A DNA stretch of 64,000 nucleotides from Desulfovibrio subterraneus (GTDB lineage Bacteria; Desulfobacterota; Desulfovibrionia; Desulfovibrionales; Desulfovibrionaceae). This document shows, in pieces, positions 7,899 to 16,009 of the stretch. Made by a program: the position numbers and the translations under genes. Under the pieces are notes generated by a model. It had not been told where the DNA came from. It saw only the letters and a program-made list of their open reading frames with translations, and searched no databases. The stretch covers positions 107,574-171,573 of the forward strand of contig NZ_BLVO01000013.1 of NCBI RefSeq assembly GCF_013340285.1. The letters are read 5' to 3'. Position 1 is the first letter of the stretch. Every line of letters begins with the position of its first letter.

Positions 7899-8770
7899 GC
7901 CAGCGCATAGGCTACTATCCCGGTTGTTCCGGTTCCGGAACGTCCGTTGAATACGATGCTTCCACCCGCGCGGTATGTGATCGCCTCGGCCTGAGCCTGC
8001 AGGATGTTCCGGACTGGAGCTGCTGCGGTTCCACCCCCGCCCATACCGTGGACCACGTGCTTTCTGCGGCGCTTTCTGCCCGCAACCTTGAGCTGGCCGC
8101 ACAGGCCGGTCTTGACACCGTTACCACTCCCTGTCCCAGCTGCCTCGCCAACCTGCGCGTTGCCGGACACAAGATGGAGAAGGAAGGCTTCCGCAAGCAG
8201 GTGAAGAACCTGCTGGATACCGAGTGCGAATCCCTTGCTGAAGTGAAGTCCACCCTGCAGGTGCTGCTGGAAGACGTGGGCCCCGAAGCCGTGCAGGCCA
8301 AGGTTGTGCGTCCGCTCTCCAAGCTGCGCGTTGTCTGCTACTACGGCTGCATCATGAACCGCCCGCCGGAAGTCATGCAGTTTGACGATCCTGAGCACCC
8401 CATGGCCATGGATACGCTCATGGAAGCCTGCGGAGCAGAGGTGCTTCCCTTCCCCCTCAAGGTGGAATGCTGCGGCGCTGCCGCAGGCATGCCCCGCAAG
8501 GACATTGTGACCGAGCTTTCCGGCAGACTGCTGGATGTTGCCGCAGGCATGGGCGCGGACGCCATTGTCACCGCCTGCCCCCTCTGCCAGATGAACCTTG
8601 ACCTGCGTCAGGGACAGGTGAACTCGGCGCGTGGCAGCAAGCACGCCATTCCGGTGTTCTATTTCACGCAACTTATGGGACTCGCCATGGGCCTTTCTGC
8701 CTCCGAGATGGGCATAGCCAAGCTGGCCGTGAACCCCAAGCCCTGCCTTGAACAGGCAGGCGTGCTCTAG
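7895..8770 (+). CDS. hdrB: heterodisulfide reductase subunit B-like protein
   Basis: A 291-residue protein with two cysteine-rich CCG domains: the first includes GYYPGCSGSG, WSCCGSTPAH and TPCPSCLANL; the second YYGCIMNR, VECCGAAAGM and TACPLCQMNL. In the family these bind the paired noncubane [4Fe-4S] clusters that reduce a disulfide. In sulfate reducers without CoM/CoB the likely partner is the DsrC trisulfide/disulfide, an inference from work on the FlxABCD-HdrABC complex. The start overlaps the hdrC stop (ATGA). Confidence 0.92.
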   Translation: MSQRIGYYPGCSGSGTSVEYDASTRAVCDRLGLSLQDVPDWSCCGSTPAHTVDHVLSAALSARNLELAAQAGLDTVTTPCPSCLANLRVAGHKMEKEGFRKQVKNLLDTECESLAEVKSTLQVLLEDVGPEAVQAKVVRPLSKLRVVCYYGCIMNRPPEVMQFDDPEHPMAMDTLMEACGAEVLPFPLKVECCGAAAGMPRKDIVTELSGRLLDVAAGMGADAIVTACPLCQMNLDLRQGQVNSARGSKHAIPVFYFTQLMGLAMGLSASEMGIAKLAVNPKPCLEQAGVL

Positions 8771-8785
8771 CAAGGAGATGAAATC

Positions 8786-10759
8786 ATGCGCATAGGCGTT
8801 TTCGTCTGCCACTGCGGGAGCAACATCGCCGCCACCGTGGACTGTCCCAGCGTGGCACAGGCGGCCAAAATGTTCCCCGACGTGGTTTTCGCCACCGATA
8901 CCATGTACGCCTGTTCGGAACCCGGACAGGATGCCATCATACAGGCCATCAAGGAACACAGGCTGGACGGCGTTGTCGTTGCTTCCTGTTCCCCCCGCAT
9001 GCATGAGCCCACCTTCCGCCGGGCTCTTGAGCGTGCCGGTCTGAACCGCTACATGCTGGAAATGGCCAACATCCGTGAACATGTTTCGTGGATCGGCAAG
9101 AACAAGGAGCTCAACACGGTCAAGGCCGCCGATCTGGTGCGCATTGCCGCTGCCAAGCTGCAGCTGAACAACCCACTCTTTGCCAACAAGTTCGATGTGA
9201 CCAAGCGCGTGCTGGTTATCGGCGGCGGTGTTGCGGGCATTCAGGCTGCGCTGGACTGTGCGGATGCGGGCATTCAGGTCATCATGGTGGAGCGAGAAAC
9301 CACCATCGGCGGCAAGATGGCCAAGCTGGACAAGACCTTCCCCACCGTGGACTGTTCTTCCTGCATTCTCGGTCCCAAGATGGTGGACGTGGCCCAGCAT
9401 CCCAACATCACGCTGTATGCAGCGTCCGAGGTTGAGGAAATCAGCGGTTACGTCGGCAACTTCGACGTGAAAGTGCGCCGCCGTGCCACCTACGTGAACT
9501 GGGATGCCTGCACCGGCTGCGGTCTGTGCATGGAAAAGTGTCCCAGCAAGAAGAGCCATGACGCCTTCAACGAAGGTGTGGCCACCACCACGGCCATCGG
9601 CATTCCTTTCCCGCAGGCCATTCCCAAGAAGGCTGCCATCAAGCCCGAATTCTGCCTCAAGCTGCAGAAGGGCAAGTGCGGCGTGTGTGCCAAGGTGTGT
9701 CCCACCAAGTGCATCGACTTTGAACAGCAGGATACGATTGTCTCCGAAAAGGTGGGCGCCATTGTCGCCGCCACCGGATACGATCTCTTCGACTGGACCG
9801 TTTACGGCCAGTACGGCGGCGGTCGCTATCCCGACGTGGTTACCTCGCTGCAGTACGAACGCATGATGAACGCTTCCGGTCCCACCGCAGGCCACATCAA
9901 GCGCCCGTCTGACGGAAAGGAACCCAAGCGCGTGGTCTTCATCCAGTGCGTGGGCTCCCGCGACAAGTCGGTGGACCGTCCCTACTGTTCCGGTTTCTGC
10001 TGCATGTATACCGCCAAGCAGGCCGTGCTGACTAAGGACCACATTCCGGATTCCGATTCCTACGTGTTCTACATGGACATCCGTTCCCCCGGTAAAGGCT
10101 ACGACGAGTTCACCCGCCGTGCGCAGGAACAGTATGGCGTGCAGTACGTGCGCGGCCGTGTTTCCATGATCTACCCCAAGGGCGACACGCTCGTGGTTCG
10201 CGGTGCGGATACCCTCGCCGGAACACAGGTGGAAGTGGAAGCCGATCTCGTGGTGCTTGCCGTGGGTATAGAATCCTCCAAGGGCGCTCCGCACCTCGCG
10301 GAAAAGCTGCGTATTTCCTACGACCATTACGGTTTCTTCATGGAAGCGCACCCCAAGCTCAAGCCCGTGGAAACCAACACCGCCGGTGTGTACCTCGCCG
10401 GTTGCTGTCAGGGCCCCAAGGACATTCCCACCTCCGTCGGGCAGGGCAGTGCGACTGCGGCCAAGGTGCTTACCCTGTTCGCCAAGGACAAGCTGGAAAG
10501 CGACCCGCAGGTTTCCCGCGTGAACCAGAACCGTTGCGTGGGCTGCCTCAAGTGCACCATGACCTGCCCCTTCGGCGCGGTGAAGGACGTGAAGGACCGC
10601 GCAGGCAACACCAAGGCAGAAGTTGTGGAAACCGTCTGTCAGGGCTGCGGTATCTGTACCGTTACCTGCCCGCATGGTGCCATCCAGCTGCAGCACTTTA
10701 CCGATAACCAGATTCTTGCGGAGGTGAATGCCTTATGTCAGCCCGAAATGGAGTTTTAA
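8786..10759 (+). CDS. hdrA: heterodisulfide reductase subunit A-like flavoprotein
   Basis: A 657-residue HdrA. The N-terminal domain begins with the cysteine segment GVFVCHCGSNI. An FAD-binding Rossmann motif VIGGGVAGIQAALDCADAG follows near residue 145, then the DCSSCILGPKM cluster region. Ferredoxin-type motifs are CTGCGLCMEKCP, CGVCAKVCP and, at the C-terminus, CVGCLKCTMTCP and CQGCGICTVTCP. HdrA is the flavin-bifurcating hub, sending one electron to ferredoxin and one to HdrB. The frame extends 25 nt into flxD. A 949-codon antisense frame covers the gene but is only a codon-bias shadow. Confidence 0.93.
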   Translation: MRIGVFVCHCGSNIAATVDCPSVAQAAKMFPDVVFATDTMYACSEPGQDAIIQAIKEHRLDGVVVASCSPRMHEPTFRRALERAGLNRYMLEMANIREHVSWIGKNKELNTVKAADLVRIAAAKLQLNNPLFANKFDVTKRVLVIGGGVAGIQAALDCADAGIQVIMVERETTIGGKMAKLDKTFPTVDCSSCILGPKMVDVAQHPNITLYAASEVEEISGYVGNFDVKVRRRATYVNWDACTGCGLCMEKCPSKKSHDAFNEGVATTTAIGIPFPQAIPKKAAIKPEFCLKLQKGKCGVCAKVCPTKCIDFEQQDTIVSEKVGAIVAATGYDLFDWTVYGQYGGGRYPDVVTSLQYERMMNASGPTAGHIKRPSDGKEPKRVVFIQCVGSRDKSVDRPYCSGFCCMYTAKQAVLTKDHIPDSDSYVFYMDIRSPGKGYDEFTRRAQEQYGVQYVRGRVSMIYPKGDTLVVRGADTLAGTQVEVEADLVVLAVGIESSKGAPHLAEKLRISYDHYGFFMEAHPKLKPVETNTAGVYLAGCCQGPKDIPTSVGQGSATAAKVLTLFAKDKLESDPQVSRVNQNRCVGCLKCTMTCPFGAVKDVKDRAGNTKAEVVETVCQGCGICTVTCPHGAIQLQHFTDNQILAEVNALCQPEMEF

Positions 10760-11262
10760 GCGATACGCGCGAACTGCGCGTGGTCGGCTTCCTCTGCAAC
10801 TGGTGCTCGTACGGCGGTGCGGATACGGCAGGCGTGGCGCGCTTTGAGCAGCCTACCGACCTGCGCATCATCCGCGTTCCCTGCTCGGGTCGTATCGACC
10901 CGCTGTTCATCATGCGCGCGCTGGTCAGCGGTGCGGACGGCGTGCTGGTTTCCGGCTGCCACCCCCGCGACTGCCACTACGCAGAAGGCAACTACTATGC
11001 CCGCCGCCGGCTCGAACTGCTCAAGCAGTTCCTGCCCATTACGGGCATTGATCCGCAACGCTTTGAATATACGTGGGTTTCCGCCTCTGAAGGCGCTCGC
11101 TGGCAGGACGTGGTGACCAAGTTCACCAACCGTATCCACGAGCTTGGCCCCGCGCCGCGCATGCAGGGCGGCAGCGGATATGACGAACTCTGCCTCAAGC
11201 AGATAGAGGAAGGCGTGAAACAGGGGCCCTCCTGCCCCTGCCACAAGGAGAGGGCGTTATGA
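10735..11262 (+). CDS. flxD: MvhD-like electron transfer protein
   Basis: A 175-residue homologue of MvhD (methyl viologen hydrogenase delta), the [2Fe-2S] protein that docks on HdrA. Conserved cysteines are in FLCNWCSYGGAD, VPCSGR and SGCHPRDCHY. It would pass electrons from FlxABC to HdrA. The ATG at 10735 is supported by GGAGGTG at 10720-10726 and gives a 25-nt overlap with hdrA. The C-terminus contains an extra Cys pair (SCPCHKE). The stop overlaps flxC by ATGA. Confidence 0.88.
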   Translation: MSARNGVLSDTRELRVVGFLCNWCSYGGADTAGVARFEQPTDLRIIRVPCSGRIDPLFIMRALVSGADGVLVSGCHPRDCHYAEGNYYARRRLELLKQFLPITGIDPQRFEYTWVSASEGARWQDVVTKFTNRIHELGPAPRMQGGSGYDELCLKQIEEGVKQGPSCPCHKERAL

Positions 11263-12239
11263 GTACGCTTGAGCAACTGAAAGACCAGATCCGCAAGGCC
11301 CTGCCGGACCTTGACGTGGTCATAGGCTGGGAGCAGGGCTACGACGCCATGCACGCCACGCCGCTGTATATCCGCAAGGAAGAGGACATTGACCGCCTCA
11401 TCTGGAGCCCGCTGTGCGTGCACAGCCTCGGCACCTACCTTACCGGTCTGACCCGGACTCCGGGCGCCGGCAAGATCGGTCTTGTGGTCAAGGGCTGCGA
11501 TTCCCGCGCCATTGTCCAGCTTACGCAGGAACGCATGATCCCGCGCGAGAACATTGTTCTGTTCGGCGTGGGTTGCACCGGCTGTCTGAGCCATGCCCGC
11601 CTTGAATACAAGGTGGAGCAGGGCGGTCACTACGTGGAAGACATGCACTCCATCACCTTCAAGGGTGACAAGGTGGAAGTGGCCGTGAACGGCGATGTGG
11701 AGACCTTCGACTTCGACACCGTGTGTCTTGAGAAGTGTCTCACCTGCCGCTTCCCCAACGCCATTGCCACCGAGCACTTTGCCGGTGAAGAGGTGCCCGT
11801 GGCGCCCAAGTGCGACAAGGCTCCTTCTCTGGAAGCCTTTGAAAAGCTCTCGCTGGATGAGCGTTTCACCTTCTGGCAGGACCAGATGCGCCGCTGCGTG
11901 CGTTGTTACGCCTGCCGCAACACCTGCCCCATGTGCGTATGCCGCGACCACTGCATCTCCACCTCGCGTAACCCGCACTGGGTATCGCAGGAGACCAGCT
12001 CGGCAGAGAACTTCATGTTCCAGATGATCCACACCATGCACCTTGCAGGCCGCTGCATCGAATGCGGCGAATGCCAGCGTGCATGTCCGGTCGATCTGCC
12101 CATCATGCTGTTCCGCCGCACCATGGTGCACGCGGTGAAGAATACCTTCGACTACGTCAGCGGTGCGGACCCCGAAGCCACGCCGCCCCTGCTCACCTTC
12201 AAGGTGGAAGAAGACAACATCAAGGAGAGGGGCTGGTAA
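11259..12239 (+). CDS. flxC: Flx Fe-S subunit, FrhB/ferredoxin-like
   Basis: A 326-residue iron-sulfur protein. The N-terminal ~170 residues resemble the FrhB/FdhB-like flavin domain family (VKGCDSRAIVQL, GVGCTGCLSHAR, CLEKCLTCRFPNA). Two [4Fe-4S] motifs follow, CVRCYACRNTCPMC and CIECGECQRACP. It is placed as flxC by its position next to flxD; the letter could be exchanged with the following gene. It likely relays electrons from FlxA to FlxD. AGAGG precedes the start. Confidence 0.8.
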   Translation: MSTLEQLKDQIRKALPDLDVVIGWEQGYDAMHATPLYIRKEEDIDRLIWSPLCVHSLGTYLTGLTRTPGAGKIGLVVKGCDSRAIVQLTQERMIPRENIVLFGVGCTGCLSHARLEYKVEQGGHYVEDMHSITFKGDKVEVAVNGDVETFDFDTVCLEKCLTCRFPNAIATEHFAGEEVPVAPKCDKAPSLEAFEKLSLDERFTFWQDQMRRCVRCYACRNTCPMCVCRDHCISTSRNPHWVSQETSSAENFMFQMIHTMHLAGRCIECGECQRACPVDLPIMLFRRTMVHAVKNTFDYVSGADPEATPPLLTFKVEEDNIKERGW

Positions 12240-13306
12240 TGGAAGCGAAATTCATCAGCCAAGACGATACCACGCTCTGGCTTGACGAGCTGGCCGAGCG
12301 CCATGTTGTGCTGGCCCCCATGTGGGACAACACGGTGGTTACCTTCCGTCCGCATGTGAAGGGCCGTACCCCCGTTCTGGATCGTATGCCCGTTCTTCCG
12401 CCCAAGGAAGGCGTGTTCCCCCAGAACGAAGTGCTGCTCAAGTACAAGCATGACAAGGACCCCGAAAACCTTGACCGCACCCGTGTGCAGGTGAAGGAAA
12501 CCCTGCCGCAGGAAACTGCGGTGGTTGTGGGTGCCCGCCCCTGCGGCACGCGCGGCATGCTGGTTTTCGACCGCGTGTACAACTGTGAGAAGATCCGCGA
12601 TCCGTACTACGTGTCGCGCCGCGAGAACACCCTGTTTGTGACCGTGGCCTGCACCCGTATCGAATCCACCTGCTTCTGCCATGACGTGGGCAGCCATCCG
12701 GCCGATACGGAAGGCTCCGACGTGCTGCTGGTGCCCGTGAAGGGCGGCTATGTGGCCGAAGCTGTGACCGCGCGCGGCGAAGAACTGCTCAAGGCATCCT
12801 TCTTCAAGAGTGCCGCGGAAAAGGCGCAGGAAGCAGAAGGCGTGAAGCAGGCCAACCGTGCAAAGCTGCCCGAGCCGCATGATTATGTAGGCTGCGGCGA
12901 AAAGCTCATGGCCCGTTTTGACGATATGGAATTCTGGACCGAACAGTCCGCCAAGTGTATCAGCTGCGGCGCATGCACCTACCTGTGCCCCACCTGTTAC
13001 TGCTTCAACATCACGGACGATTCGGTCGGTCTTTCCGGCAAGCGTCTGCGCACGTGGGACAACTGCATGTCCTTCCAGTTCACGCTGGAAGGCAGCGGCC
13101 ACAACCCGCGTCCCACCAAGGCACACCGTCTGCGTAACCGCGTGAACCACAAGTTCGCCTACTATCCGGAGCTGCACGGCGTTATCGCCTGCTGCGGCTG
13201 CGGCCGGTGCATCAAGAGCTGTCCCGCTTCCGTGGACATTCGCGCCATCGTGAAGGCGGCACAGAACCATACTCCCAAGCAAGAAGAGGGCAGCGATGAG
13301 CGCTAA
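12239..13306 (+). CDS. flxB: Flx Fe-S subunit, 4Fe-4S dicluster protein
   Basis: A 355-residue protein with two C-terminal [4Fe-4S] motifs, CISCGACTYLCPTC and CCGCGRCIKSCP, after a domain like the beta subunit of sulfhydrogenase/anaerobic sulfite reductase A (GARPCGTRGMLVFD, CTRIESTCFCHDVG). The start ATG at 12239 overlaps the flxC stop by one base (TAATG) and follows AGGAGAGGGG. A longer in-frame ORF starts at 12062 inside flxC but is not the gene. It overlaps flxA by 11 nt. Assignment as flxB rests on gene order. Confidence 0.8.
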   Translation: MEAKFISQDDTTLWLDELAERHVVLAPMWDNTVVTFRPHVKGRTPVLDRMPVLPPKEGVFPQNEVLLKYKHDKDPENLDRTRVQVKETLPQETAVVVGARPCGTRGMLVFDRVYNCEKIRDPYYVSRRENTLFVTVACTRIESTCFCHDVGSHPADTEGSDVLLVPVKGGYVAEAVTARGEELLKASFFKSAAEKAQEAEGVKQANRAKLPEPHDYVGCGEKLMARFDDMEFWTEQSAKCISCGACTYLCPTCYCFNITDDSVGLSGKRLRTWDNCMSFQFTLEGSGHNPRPTKAHRLRNRVNHKFAYYPELHGVIACCGCGRCIKSCPASVDIRAIVKAAQNHTPKQEEGSDER

Positions 13307-14141
13307 CAATCCCATCCTTCCCGATATGGCGACCATCATCGAAGTGGTGGACGAAACGCCTAATATCCGTACCTTCCGCGTCCGTTTCAACGATGAAAAG
13401 GTAATGCAGGACTTCTCGTTCATGCCCGGTCAGGTGGGGCAGCTTTCCGCCTTCGGGTTCGGTGAATCCACCTTTGTTATCAACTCTTCCCCCACCCGTA
13501 TGGACTATCTGCAGTTCAGCGTCATGAAGGTGGGGGAGGTGACCAGCCGCCTGCACACCCTGAAGGAAGGCGATTCCCTCGGCGTGCGCGCTCCCCTTGG
13601 CAACTGGTTCCCCGTGGACGAGATGAAGGGCAAGGACATCGTCTTTGTGGCAGGCGGCATCGGCATGGCGCCGCTGCGTACCCTGCTGGTCTACCTGCTG
13701 GACAACCGCAAGGATTACGGCAAGATCACTCTGCTGTACGGTGCACGTTCGCCCCGCGACATGGCCTACCAGGAAGACGTGCGCGAATGGCGCGGCCGTG
13801 ACGATCTTGACGTGGTGCTCACCGTGGACTCCGCAGCCGAAGGCTGGGGCGATGCTCCCGAAGAGCGCGTGGGCCTTATCCCCCACGTGCTGACGGACAT
13901 CAATCCTTCGCCCGAGAACACCTTTGCGGTTACCTGCGGCCCGCCCATCATGATCAAGTTCACCCTGCAGGCCCTGAAGAAGCTGGGCTTTGCCGATGAG
14001 CAGATCATCACCACGCTGGAAAAGCGCATGAAGTGCGGCGTAGGCCTGTGCGGCCGCTGCAACATAGGCACCAAGTACGTGTGTGTGGATGGCCCCGTAT
14101 TCAAGTACTCTGAACTGAAAGACCTGCCCGACGAACTGTAG
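13296..14141 (+). CDS. flxA: FAD/NAD(P)-binding Flx subunit
   Basis: A 281-residue ferredoxin reductase-like oxidoreductase. It has an FAD domain (MPGQVGQLSAFG, FVINSSPT), an NAD(P)-binding domain (VFVAGGIGMAPLRTLL, and the terminal VTCGPPIM) and a C-terminal [2Fe-2S] motif CGVGLCGRCNIGTKYVC of the dihydroorotate dehydrogenase electron-transfer type. It is the NADH entry point of the FlxABCD-HdrABC complex, which in D. vulgaris is tied to ethanol metabolism. No alcohol dehydrogenase gene is adjacent here, unlike that organism. Confidence 0.88.
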   Translation: MSANNPILPDMATIIEVVDETPNIRTFRVRFNDEKVMQDFSFMPGQVGQLSAFGFGESTFVINSSPTRMDYLQFSVMKVGEVTSRLHTLKEGDSLGVRAPLGNWFPVDEMKGKDIVFVAGGIGMAPLRTLLVYLLDNRKDYGKITLLYGARSPRDMAYQEDVREWRGRDDLDVVLTVDSAAEGWGDAPEERVGLIPHVLTDINPSPENTFAVTCGPPIMIKFTLQALKKLGFADEQIITTLEKRMKCGVGLCGRCNIGTKYVCVDGPVFKYSELKDLPDEL

Positions 14142-14155
14142 GGCGAGGAGGCATT

Positions 14156-14629
14156 ATGGCCGGAATATTCAAGGCTGGCGATATCATCCGTGCGGCAGAG
14201 GAAATCGAAACGCGCGGTGAGGCGTTCTATCAGCGGCTTGTTGATGCCATCGGATTCGACGGCGATTCTTCCACCCGCGAGGTGTTTGAATACCTGCGCG
14301 ACGAGGAAGCAAAGCACCGCGAAGTGTTCCGGGCCATGGGGGAGCGCCTTGCTCCCGTGACTCTGCCTGCATGGGCGACCGAAGACGAGTATGTGGCCTA
14401 CATGAGCGCCATGCTCGACAACCACGCCCTGTTCAGGGATGGCGAAACCGCCGGAGCCGGTCTGGTCCGCGAAGAAGCCATCCGCATGGCCATGCAGTTC
14501 GAGAAGGACACCATGTTCTTCTTCCGCGAAATGCGTGAGCTGGTGCCGAATTCCGAAAAGGCGGCGGTTGACCGCTGTGTTGACGAAGAACGCACGCACC
14601 TGATCAGGCTGGTGGCCCTGCTGGCCTAA
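14156..14629 (+). CDS. rubrerythrin-like di-iron protein
   Basis: A 157-residue ferritin-like four-helix bundle. The di-iron ligands are visible: AEEIETRGEAFY in helix 1, DEEAKHREVF in helix 2, FEKDTMFFFREM in helix 3 and DEERTHLIRL in helix 4. The rubredoxin domain of classical rubrerythrin is missing, so it is the short, rubredoxin-less type. In the family this reduces peroxide or stores/handles iron. It sits 14 nt after flxA, with GGCGAGGAGG upstream, so it probably belongs to the operon and may protect its oxygen-sensitive clusters (inference). Confidence 0.8.
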   Translation: MAGIFKAGDIIRAAEEIETRGEAFYQRLVDAIGFDGDSSTREVFEYLRDEEAKHREVFRAMGERLAPVTLPAWATEDEYVAYMSAMLDNHALFRDGETAGAGLVREEAIRMAMQFEKDTMFFFREMRELVPNSEKAAVDRCVDEERTHLIRLVALLA

Positions 14630-14665
14630 ATGCCTTTGGCGCACGTGGTGCGACAGAAAAAAGAT

Positions 14666-14697
14666 AAAGCCCGGAACCGTATGGTTCCGGGCTTTTT
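14666..14697 (+). terminator. intrinsic terminator of the hdr-flx operon
   Basis: AAGCCCGGAACC, loop GTAT, GGTTCCGGGCTT, then a T run. The stem is symmetric enough to work in both directions and also faces the convergent YciI gene. Confidence 0.9.
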
Positions 14698-14716
14698 GCG
14701 TGGGGCTGGCGGCAGG

Positions 14717-15004
14717 CTAGTCTTTCAGCGCTTCAAAGCCCGCTGCGGTCATGGTGGGCGAAAATTCCGTAATCTCGTAGGTGGCAGCCTGTTCGCGGTG
14801 GAAGGGGTCTTCCGCAAGGTGCGCACGCAGGGTTTCCAGATCACAGCCTCTGGCCATGATCACGCCGCCTGTTCTGGGTACCTTTCTGCCTGAAGCGATG
14901 AATATTCCGGCTTCGTATTTGGCGTGCAGAAACTGCACGTGTTCCTCCAGCAGGTTGTCTATCTTCTCAAGCGGGGCCGTGTAGTTAAGTGATACTATAT
15001 ACAT
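14717..15004 (-). CDS. YciI family protein
   Basis: A 95-residue protein of the YciI family, a dimeric alpha-beta barrel related to muconolactone isomerase. Typical features are the start MYIVSLNYTAPLEKIDNLLEEH, the central ARGCDLETLRAHLAEDPF and the tail EITEFSPTM. The His in the HVQFL segment and the Asp before PF match the conserved pair. The biochemical role is not known. GAGGT lies 6 nt upstream of the ATG at 15004. Confidence 0.8.
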   Translation of the reverse strand: MYIVSLNYTAPLEKIDNLLEEHVQFLHAKYEAGIFIASGRKVPRTGGVIMARGCDLETLRAHLAEDPFHREQAATYEITEFSPTMTAAGFEALKD

Positions 15005-15208
15005 GTCGTTTACCTCGTGTCTGTGCTATACGCTTTTGGGAAGGGAAGGCAAGACGTCGCAGGCGTTCATGGCATGGTCTGCTGCGCACGTTTGGCGGAT
15101 ACGCGAATTATCATTTTTCACAGTTGGTGTATTGTTGCAGAATATATTACAATCCGAACATTCCTTATAACAGGCTCGGGTTTGGGTCCGAACACACCAG
15201 AGGTCGTT

Positions 15209-15904
15209 GTGGAAATAACCTACCGCTTTACGCTGGATACGGGGCAGACCGAGCTCTTTGGCCTGCGCTTTACGTCCGATACGCTGGAAGCGGACTGGCC
15301 TTTGCCTCCGGAGCTGCCCGACTGGACACGTCTCTCGTATTTCACATGCAGTCACTGTCCCTTTGATGTGGAAACAACGGAGTTCTGCCCGCTTGCGGCG
15401 CGCCTTGTGGATGTGATCGACAAGCTTGGGCATCTCATTTCCTACACCCCTTTGCTGGTGGAGGTGGAGACGCCGGAGCGTACCATCAATCAGCGCACAA
15501 CGGCTCAGCGGGGGGTGAGTTCGCTGCTCGGGCTCATCATTCCCACATCGGGCTGCCCCTATACCGCGTTTTTCAAGCCCATGGCCCGGTTCCACCTGCC
15601 GTTTGCATCGTCCGACGAGACTTTTTACCGGGCCGCATCCATGTTCATGCTGGCGCAGTATTTCATGCATGATACGCCGGAGCGCGTGGACCTGCACATG
15701 ATGGGACTGTCGCGTATCTATGCTGATATGGAGATAGTGAACCTGCAGCTGGTGCAGCGGCTCAAGGCGGCAACACAGGCGGATTCATCCGTCAATGCGG
15801 TGATCATTCTCGACCTGTTCGCCAAATCGATGCCCTTTGTGCTGGAGGACAGGCTTGAGGACTTCCGGCATCTGTTTCTGCCGTTTATCAATTTGAAGAC
15901 GTAG
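15209..15904 (+). CDS. conserved-looking protein of unknown function
   Basis: A 231-residue soluble protein; a tentative match to the DUF6901 type is from memory only. The N-terminus is a beta-rich segment (YRFTLDTGQTELFGLRFT), followed by a cysteine motif FTCSHCPFDVETTEFCPLA and a helical C-terminal half. The GTG at 15209 with AGAGG 5 nt upstream is preferred; the ORF is open back to 15017, but that part (FLITGSGLGPNTPE) looks noncoding. The Cys-X2-Cys...Cys set could bind metal or be redox active. It is monocistronic and ended by a strong terminator. Confidence 0.6.
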   Translation: MEITYRFTLDTGQTELFGLRFTSDTLEADWPLPPELPDWTRLSYFTCSHCPFDVETTEFCPLAARLVDVIDKLGHLISYTPLLVEVETPERTINQRTTAQRGVSSLLGLIIPTSGCPYTAFFKPMARFHLPFASSDETFYRAASMFMLAQYFMHDTPERVDLHMMGLSRIYADMEIVNLQLVQRLKAATQADSSVNAVIILDLFAKSMPFVLEDRLEDFRHLFLPFINLKT

Positions 15905-15951
15905 AGGACCCGCTACAGCCCTTTACTGCCTGTAGCGGGCAGCACGCAAAA

Positions 15952-15981
15952 AAAGCCCGCCGGATTGTTCCGGCGGGCTTT
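15952..15981. terminator. bidirectional intrinsic terminator
   Basis: AAAGCCCGCCGG, loop ATTGTT, CCGGCGGGCTTT. It serves the convergent 15209 gene and the sufB-like gene. A second stem (CCCGCTACA/TGTAGCGGG) precedes it at about 15908-15939. Confidence 0.9.
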
Positions 15982-16009
15982 GCATTCATGGGTACTTACT
16001 GCAGGCCGG

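Noticed and set aside
7847-10696. A 949-codon open frame antisense to hdrB/hdrA
   Set aside because: It mirrors strongly coded hdrA on the other strand, is His/Gly-rich with no family signature, and is a codon-bias shadow.
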